The position numbers were made by a program, and so were the translations under genes. A model generated the notes under the pieces. That model searched no databases. It was not told the origin of the DNA and saw only the letters and a program-made list of their open reading frames with translations. A stretch of DNA of 64,000 bases from positions 62,001-126,000 of the forward strand of contig NZ_SCOU01000002.1 of the NCBI RefSeq assembly GCF_005502435.1, read 5' to 3'. Source of the stretch: Methylobacillus flagellatus. Lineage in GTDB: Bacteria > Pseudomonadota > Gammaproteobacteria > Burkholderiales > Methylophilaceae. Positions 60,327-64,000 of the stretch are shown one piece after another. Positions within the stretch are counted from its first letter, which is position 1. Every line of letters starts with the position of its first letter.

Positions 60327-61283
60327 TTACGCCTGCGATCTTTCTGTTGCGACCACTTCTTTCATCAGCGCACGGGTATAGATGTCTTCGATCTCTGTGC
60401 GGCTGGCTTTGTGATTCTGTGCGCCGTTGCTGTTGATCTTGATGGCGCCCAGCGTGGCAGCCAGTCGGCCTATGCTGGGCCAGTCCCAGCCACGACTGAT
60501 ACCGTACAACAAACCGGCACGGTATGCATCGCCACAGCCGGTCGGGTCGACCACTGATGTGGCTTCAACGCAAGGGATCGCGTAGCGTTGACCATCGGCA
60601 TAAATATGTGAGCCTTGTGCACCCAGCGTCACGATGAGCGCGTTGACCTTGCCAGCCAACTGTTCAAGCGTGAGACCGGTTTTCTCCTGCAATAGTTGCG
60701 CCTCGTAATCATTCACGGCCAGATAGTCGGCCATGTCGATAAACTGCAGCAGTTCTTCGCCGTTGAACATGGGCAGGCCCTGGCCTGGGTCGAACATGAA
60801 CGGGATACGCGCTTCAAAGCACTCGCGCGCATGCAGGAACATGCCGTCACGGCCGTCCGGCGCGATGATGGCGATATCGATCTCCTTGGCATCACGCACG
60901 CTGTTGACATGCGAATGGTTCATCGCGCCGGGATGGAAGGCGGTGATCTGGTTGTCGTCATGGTCGGTGGTGATGAAGGCTTGTGCGGTATAACTGCCTG
61001 GCACCGTGGTGACGTGAGTGTTGCTCATGCCATGCTGGTCCAGCCAGTGCTGGTAACTGCCAAAATCGTCACCCACAGTGGCCATGATCACCGGGTCGTC
61101 TTCGAGTAGTTTGAGGTTGTAGGCGATGTTGCCAGCGGTGCCGCCGAATTCGCGGCGCATCTCGGGCACCAGGAAAGCCACGTTCAGAATGTGGATCTGT
61201 TCCGGCAGGATGTGTTGTTTGAATTGGCCCGGGAACACCATGATGGTGTCATAAGCCAGGGACCCGCAGATCAGGGTGCGCAT
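60327..61283 (-). CDS. PfkB-family sugar/adenosine kinase
   Basis: A 318-residue ribokinase-fold protein (MRTLICGSLAYDTIMVFPGQF, GGTAGNIAYNLKLL, VTLGAQGSHIYADGQRY). The PfkB signature 2 with the catalytic Asp is DPTGCGDAYRAGLLYG. The sequence is close to the bacterial adenosine kinase-like type. The substrate is not certain. Confidence 0.9.
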   Translation of the reverse strand: MRTLICGSLAYDTIMVFPGQFKQHILPEQIHILNVAFLVPEMRREFGGTAGNIAYNLKLLEDDPVIMATVGDDFGSYQHWLDQHGMSNTHVTTVPGSYTAQAFITTDHDDNQITAFHPGAMNHSHVNSVRDAKEIDIAIIAPDGRDGMFLHARECFEARIPFMFDPGQGLPMFNGEELLQFIDMADYLAVNDYEAQLLQEKTGLTLEQLAGKVNALIVTLGAQGSHIYADGQRYAIPCVEATSVVDPTGCGDAYRAGLLYGISRGWDWPSIGRLAATLGAIKINSNGAQNHKASRTEIEDIYTRALMKEVVATERSQA

Positions 61284-61343
61284 GCTGAAGACTCGTTTGC
61301 AAAAGCATGATTATCGCCAGCGCGCAGGCGGCAGGCAACAAAC

Positions 61344-61898
61344 TTAACGCAGGCTGCTCTTGATCAGGATATTGGCGGCTTTTTTTGCATACACGATGGC
61401 GCCCGAGCCGCGCTTGATCTGCTCGGCTTGCATGGCACCTTCTATCAGCAGGGAGAGCTGCAGCGCCAGACCCTCGGCATCGGCGATGCCTGCATCTGCG
61501 GCGAGTTCGGCCAGATAGCGGCGGAACTGCTGCGAGTGGGTGTTGGACAGTTCATGGATGGGGCTGCTGGCGTCCGGGAACTCGGCGGAGGCCTTCAAAA
61601 AGGCCATGCCATGAAAATCAGGCGAGCTGACCCACTCTTCGATGAAATCGAACAGTTTCTGCAGACGCTCAGCCGGCTTCTTGCGATCCAGCCGTTCGCT
61701 GAGCCAAGCGTGAAAGTGCCGGTAGTGCTCGTTGAGCACTTCAATGATCAAGCCTTCCTTGGAGTGAAAGTGCTTGTAGAGCGTCATTTTGGTGGTGCCG
61801 GCCACGGCCACGATGGTGTCCACGCCAGTGGAATTGATGCCGCGGGTCTGAAACAGATCCGAAGCGACTTGCAGGATTTTTTCTTTGAGCAGGGACAT
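61344..61898 (-). CDS. TetR-family transcriptional regulator
   Basis: A 184-residue protein from the ATG at 61898 (MSLLKEKILQVASDLFQTRG). The helix-turn-helix is VDTIVAVAGTTKMTLYKHFHSKEGLI. The ligand domain includes GMAFLKASAEFPD, a common TetR_C pattern. A palindrome lies about 60 bp upstream. The divergent gene is the MxaD-like protein 260 bp away, so it could be a target. Confidence 0.93.
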   Translation of the reverse strand: MSLLKEKILQVASDLFQTRGINSTGVDTIVAVAGTTKMTLYKHFHSKEGLIIEVLNEHYRHFHAWLSERLDRKKPAERLQKLFDFIEEWVSSPDFHGMAFLKASAEFPDASSPIHELSNTHSQQFRRYLAELAADAGIADAEGLALQLSLLIEGAMQAEQIKRGSGAIVYAKKAANILIKSSLR

Positions 61899-61957
61899 GG
61901 GGCCTGTCTCCACATCGGGTAGATGAAGCTAGTTTAGCGCAAGCGGCTTACAAAATA

Positions 61958-61973
61958 TATACCGCACAGTATA
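61958..61973. promoter_or_regulatory. TetR operator-like palindrome
   Basis: TATAC-N6-GTATA in the AT-rich interval before the TetR gene, about 60 bp from its start codon. The size and place fit an autoregulatory site. Confidence 0.5.
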
Positions 61974-62157
61974 GTCTACTTGCAAATGCGCACTTGGTGG
62001 TTGTGGTGGTGGTTGATTTCACCCACCTTGCATGCCTGTAAGCCAGTAACGGCGCGGGTCTTGCGGCTTTACATCGAGATGGATTCCTGTACAGTATGGG
62101 CTCCTGGAATTGCAGCAGCGTCGGGAATATCCATTAAAATTCATTACGAGGTGTTTC

Positions 62158-62676
62158 ATGAGTAAGTTTTTTGCAAGCGTATTGGGCATGGCGCTGTGTC
62201 TGCCCCTGGTGGCAACTGCCGCGATCGACGAAACCATCCGTGTCAAGGAAAGCATCGAAGTCAATGCTCCGGCTGACAAAGTCTGGGCCATCATGGGCAA
62301 GTTCGGCGAAATGGGCTGGCATCCTGCCATTGCCAAGACCGAGATCACCGGCGGCAAGGAAGGCGAAGTGGGTGCTACGCGCGTACTGACGCTTAAAGAT
62401 GGCGGCAAGATCAACGAGACCCTGACTTCTTACGATGCCGCTGGCATGACCATCAAGTACGAGATCACCGAAAGCGTGCTGCCCGTGCGAGACTACAGCG
62501 CCACCTTGCTGCTGCAGAGCGCAGGCGGCAAGACCACCGTGGTGTGGCGTAGCATGTTCAAACGTCAGGACCCATCCAATCCGGCCAAGGCGGGTCAGGA
62601 TGACAAGACGGCTAAAGACACCATCACCGGCATTTTCAAATCCGGCCTGGAAGCGATCAAGAAAGCAGCCGAATAA
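62158..62676 (+). CDS. MxaD-like SRPBCC-fold periplasmic protein
   Basis: A 172-residue protein from the ATG at 62158 (GAGGTG upstream), with a signal peptide ending LVATAA. The SRPBCC core is RVKESIEVNAPADKVWAIMG and GWHPAIAKTEITGGKEGEVG, ending TGIFKSGLEAIKKAAE. This is the pattern of MxaD, a factor of the methanol oxidation system that favours electron transfer from methanol dehydrogenase to cytochrome cL. No mxa or xox structural genes are beside it here. The call is by family resemblance. Confidence 0.8.
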   Translation: MSKFFASVLGMALCLPLVATAAIDETIRVKESIEVNAPADKVWAIMGKFGEMGWHPAIAKTEITGGKEGEVGATRVLTLKDGGKINETLTSYDAAGMTIKYEITESVLPVRDYSATLLLQSAGGKTTVVWRSMFKRQDPSNPAKAGQDDKTAKDTITGIFKSGLEAIKKAAE

Positions 62677-62709
62677 GCTGCAATTGCTACTGGTGTTCAA
62701 AATGCAAAA

Positions 62710-62735
62710 AAGCCAACGCAAGTTGGCTTTTTTGT
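62710..62735 (+). terminator. Terminator after the MxaD-like gene
   Basis: AAGCCAAC-GCAA-GTTGGCTT is followed by a T-run. It lies about 35 bp after the stop codon. Confidence 0.92.
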
Positions 62736-62784
62736 TTTTAACCGCCGGGGCGGAATGGTAAGGCTTGCGTGATGTGGAGTAATG

Positions 62785-63495
62785 CTAGCTGATCGAGTTC
62801 GCCATCAGCATGGGCGTGTAGTTGCAGCGCACTTTTTCCATCAGCGCTTTTGCCAGCAACTGATCTTCACGTTCAGTGGGGATCTTGCCCTGCACCACCA
62901 GTTCCACATAGACTTTTTTGTGCGCATCCGGCAGTTGCAAGGCTTCCGGGAACTGACATACCCCTTTGCGCATCTGCTCCATGGTGGCGTAGATCTCGGC
63001 GATGTTGGCCGGATTGTTGTGTACCCTCACCGGCATGGCGGCTACCGGGGCGGGAGCATTGGTATTGGCGACCACCACTGCGGGCGTGCTTTGCCATAAC
63101 CAGCCACCCAGAGCGAAGCCGGCCACCATCAGGCCTGCTGTGGCGACATAAGCCGCTTTGATTGGACGTCTTTCCTTTTCCGTCAGCGCCGCGATAAGGG
63201 CGCCAGCCGCTTTCTTGGCATGCAGCAGGGCATGGTGCGGTTTCTCATCGCAGATTGCCTGCAGCAGGCCGTGGTAGGCGATGGCATACAGTTGCTGAGC
63301 CAGTAACTCAGGCAGCAGCGCGCCAGCTGCACGCGCCTGTTCGTTCAGGAAAGCAAACATCTCGGTGCCAGGCGCGGCGGCAGGTGCTTGCTTGCTGATG
63401 TTGTCGCGTATCTGCGGTGCTTCCAGCCAGTCATCCAGCAGGTCGAACAGGGCCAGCAAGCGCGCCTGTGGCGTCTTGCCGGATTTCTTGCTCAT
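62785..63495 (-). CDS. Membrane-anchored protein of unknown function
   Basis: A 236-residue protein from the ATG at 63495 (MSKKSGKTPQARLLALFDLL). The N-terminal half is helical and cytoplasmic (DWLEAPQIRDNISKQ, HALLHAKKAAGALIAAL). One membrane helix lies near 118-138 (AAYVATAGLMVAGFALGGWL). A periplasmic C-terminal part has two Cys (GVCQFPEAL and VRCNYTPML) that could pair. I do not recognise the family. It lies 47 bp downstream of hemJ in the same direction. Confidence 0.72.
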   Translation of the reverse strand: MSKKSGKTPQARLLALFDLLDDWLEAPQIRDNISKQAPAAAPGTEMFAFLNEQARAAGALLPELLAQQLYAIAYHGLLQAICDEKPHHALLHAKKAAGALIAALTEKERRPIKAAYVATAGLMVAGFALGGWLWQSTPAVVVANTNAPAPVAAMPVRVHNNPANIAEIYATMEQMRKGVCQFPEALQLPDAHKKVYVELVVQGKIPTEREDQLLAKALMEKVRCNYTPMLMANSIS

Positions 63496-63542
63496 GCTGA
63501 TCAACCAGCCGGAATTGAGAATGTCCATAAGCTGCGATTCTG

Positions 63543-63956
63543 CTAGAAAGGCTTGACCACCACAAGCACCACGATGGCGATCAGCGCCAATACTGGCACT
63601 TCGTTGAACCAGCGGTAGTAGACATGGCTGCGTGTATTGCGGTCATGCTTGAAATCGAGCAGTAGTTTGCCGCAGTAGATGTGGTACACCAGCAGGCCAG
63701 CGACCAGTGCCAGTTTGGCATGCAGCCAGCCGCCGGAATGGCCGTATCCCAGCCATAGCCAGACCCCAAACATGATGGTGAAGATCGCGCCCGGCGTCAT
63801 GATGCCGTAGAACAGTTTGCGTTCCATGATCTTGAAGCGCTCGTTGCTGGCGCTATCTGCGCTCATGGCATGGTAGACGAACAGCCGTGGCAGATAGAAC
63901 AGCCCGGCGAACCAGGTCACCATGAAAATGATATGCCAGGCCTTGATCCACAACAT
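63543..63956 (-). CDS. hemJ: Protoporphyrinogen IX oxidase HemJ (CopD-like)
   Basis: A 137-residue protein with four membrane helices. The conserved N-terminal His lies in WIKAWHIIFMVTWFAGLFYLPRLFVYH. ERKLFYGIMTPGAI, GWLHAKLALV and YYRWFNEVPVLALIAIVVLV complete the family pattern. It converts protoporphyrinogen to protoporphyrin IX in haem synthesis, in keeping with the heme A genes in the window. Confidence 0.92.
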   Translation of the reverse strand: MLWIKAWHIIFMVTWFAGLFYLPRLFVYHAMSADSASNERFKIMERKLFYGIMTPGAIFTIMFGVWLWLGYGHSGGWLHAKLALVAGLLVYHIYCGKLLLDFKHDRNTRSHVYYRWFNEVPVLALIAIVVLVVVKPF

Positions 63957-63957
63957 A

Positions 63958-64000
63958 TCAGGAGGCTTTCTTCAGGTGGGTGTCGAGCAGCTGATGCAAA
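63958..64000 (-). CDS. C-terminal end of a gene cut by the window edge
   Basis: A frame read leftward from the window edge ends LHQLLDTHLKKAS with a TGA at 63958-63960, one base before the hemJ start codon. Only 13 codons are visible, so no product can be named. The tight spacing suggests one operon with hemJ. Confidence 0.5.
   Translation of the reverse strand, partial: LHQLLDTHLKKAS

Noticed and set aside
1-64000. CRISPR arrays, rRNA genes, transposase genes, prophage structural genes
   Set aside because: No regularly spaced repeats, no rRNA-like sequence, and no transposase, capsid or terminase motif were seen anywhere in the window.

Overview
The window looks like the chromosome of a betaproteobacterium, most likely a methylotroph of the Methylophilaceae type. 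This is an inference from an MxaD-like SRPBCC protein, the overall gene content (DUF2244, Cox/Cta block, QueA, TsaB-RimI-Udg, HemJ), dense co-oriented operons and a moderately high GC content. I cannot name the species from the sequence alone.

Layout. Bases 1-2100 carry a divergent pair: the N-terminal part of a large transglutaminase-like protein and an Anbu proteasome-like peptidase. A sulfotransferase follows. From about 12030 down to 2947 (minus strand) lies a compact type II secretion / type IV pilus-like locus: GspG, GspF, GspE, PilM/N/O/P-like inner-membrane proteins, a lipoprotein secretin and three further pseudopilin-like proteins. Behind it stands a secreted alkaline phosphatase with a PHO-box-like promoter and a secreted protein with a histidine-rich tail. 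The plausible picture is a phosphate-starvation enzyme beside the machine that could export it.

Bases about 16000-20381 form a chromosomal integron. An intact integrase (IntI) points right and an attI region lies before it. Cassette genes of unknown function point left, separated by three clear attC sites at 18831-18908, 18317-18442 and 17240-17317. The left end is degenerate and holds two 49-bp imperfect repeats that flank a lipoprotein gene. The integrase is followed three bases later by dinG and then by a mazEF toxin-antitoxin pair.

Bases 23340-32739 hold accessory metabolism: two LysR regulators, a DMT transporter, a 3-hydroxyisobutyrate-dehydrogenase-like enzyme, and a Tat-exported molybdenum hydroxylase (small and large subunits) with its XdhC and MocA-type maturation factors. 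Bases 32817-42772 are mainly housekeeping: tsaB, rimI, uracil-DNA glycosylase, a LemA/TPM operon, proS, a lytic transglycosylase and queA, followed by tRNA-Leu(CAA).

Bases 43343-52041 are a complete aa3/caa3-type cytochrome c oxidase module with assembly and heme A genes (coxB with fused cytochrome c, coxA, a 41-residue membrane protein, ctaG, coxC, surf1, a SCO-like protein, ctaA, ctaB). Bases 53239-55053 contain a small cysteine-rich protein and a LexA-like autocleaving repressor, which is divergent across a palindromic operator from a RecE-like nuclease. The rest holds a phosphoglycolate phosphatase, tRNA-Arg(CCG), cytochrome c5, apaH, an olsB/olsA ornithine-lipid pair, a glycine-zipper lipoprotein, a PfkB kinase, a TetR regulator, the MxaD-like protein and hemJ.

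The most interesting parts are the integron with its unknown cassettes and odd left end, the LexA-like/RecE-like divergon, and the secretion locus coupled to a phosphate-regulated enzyme.
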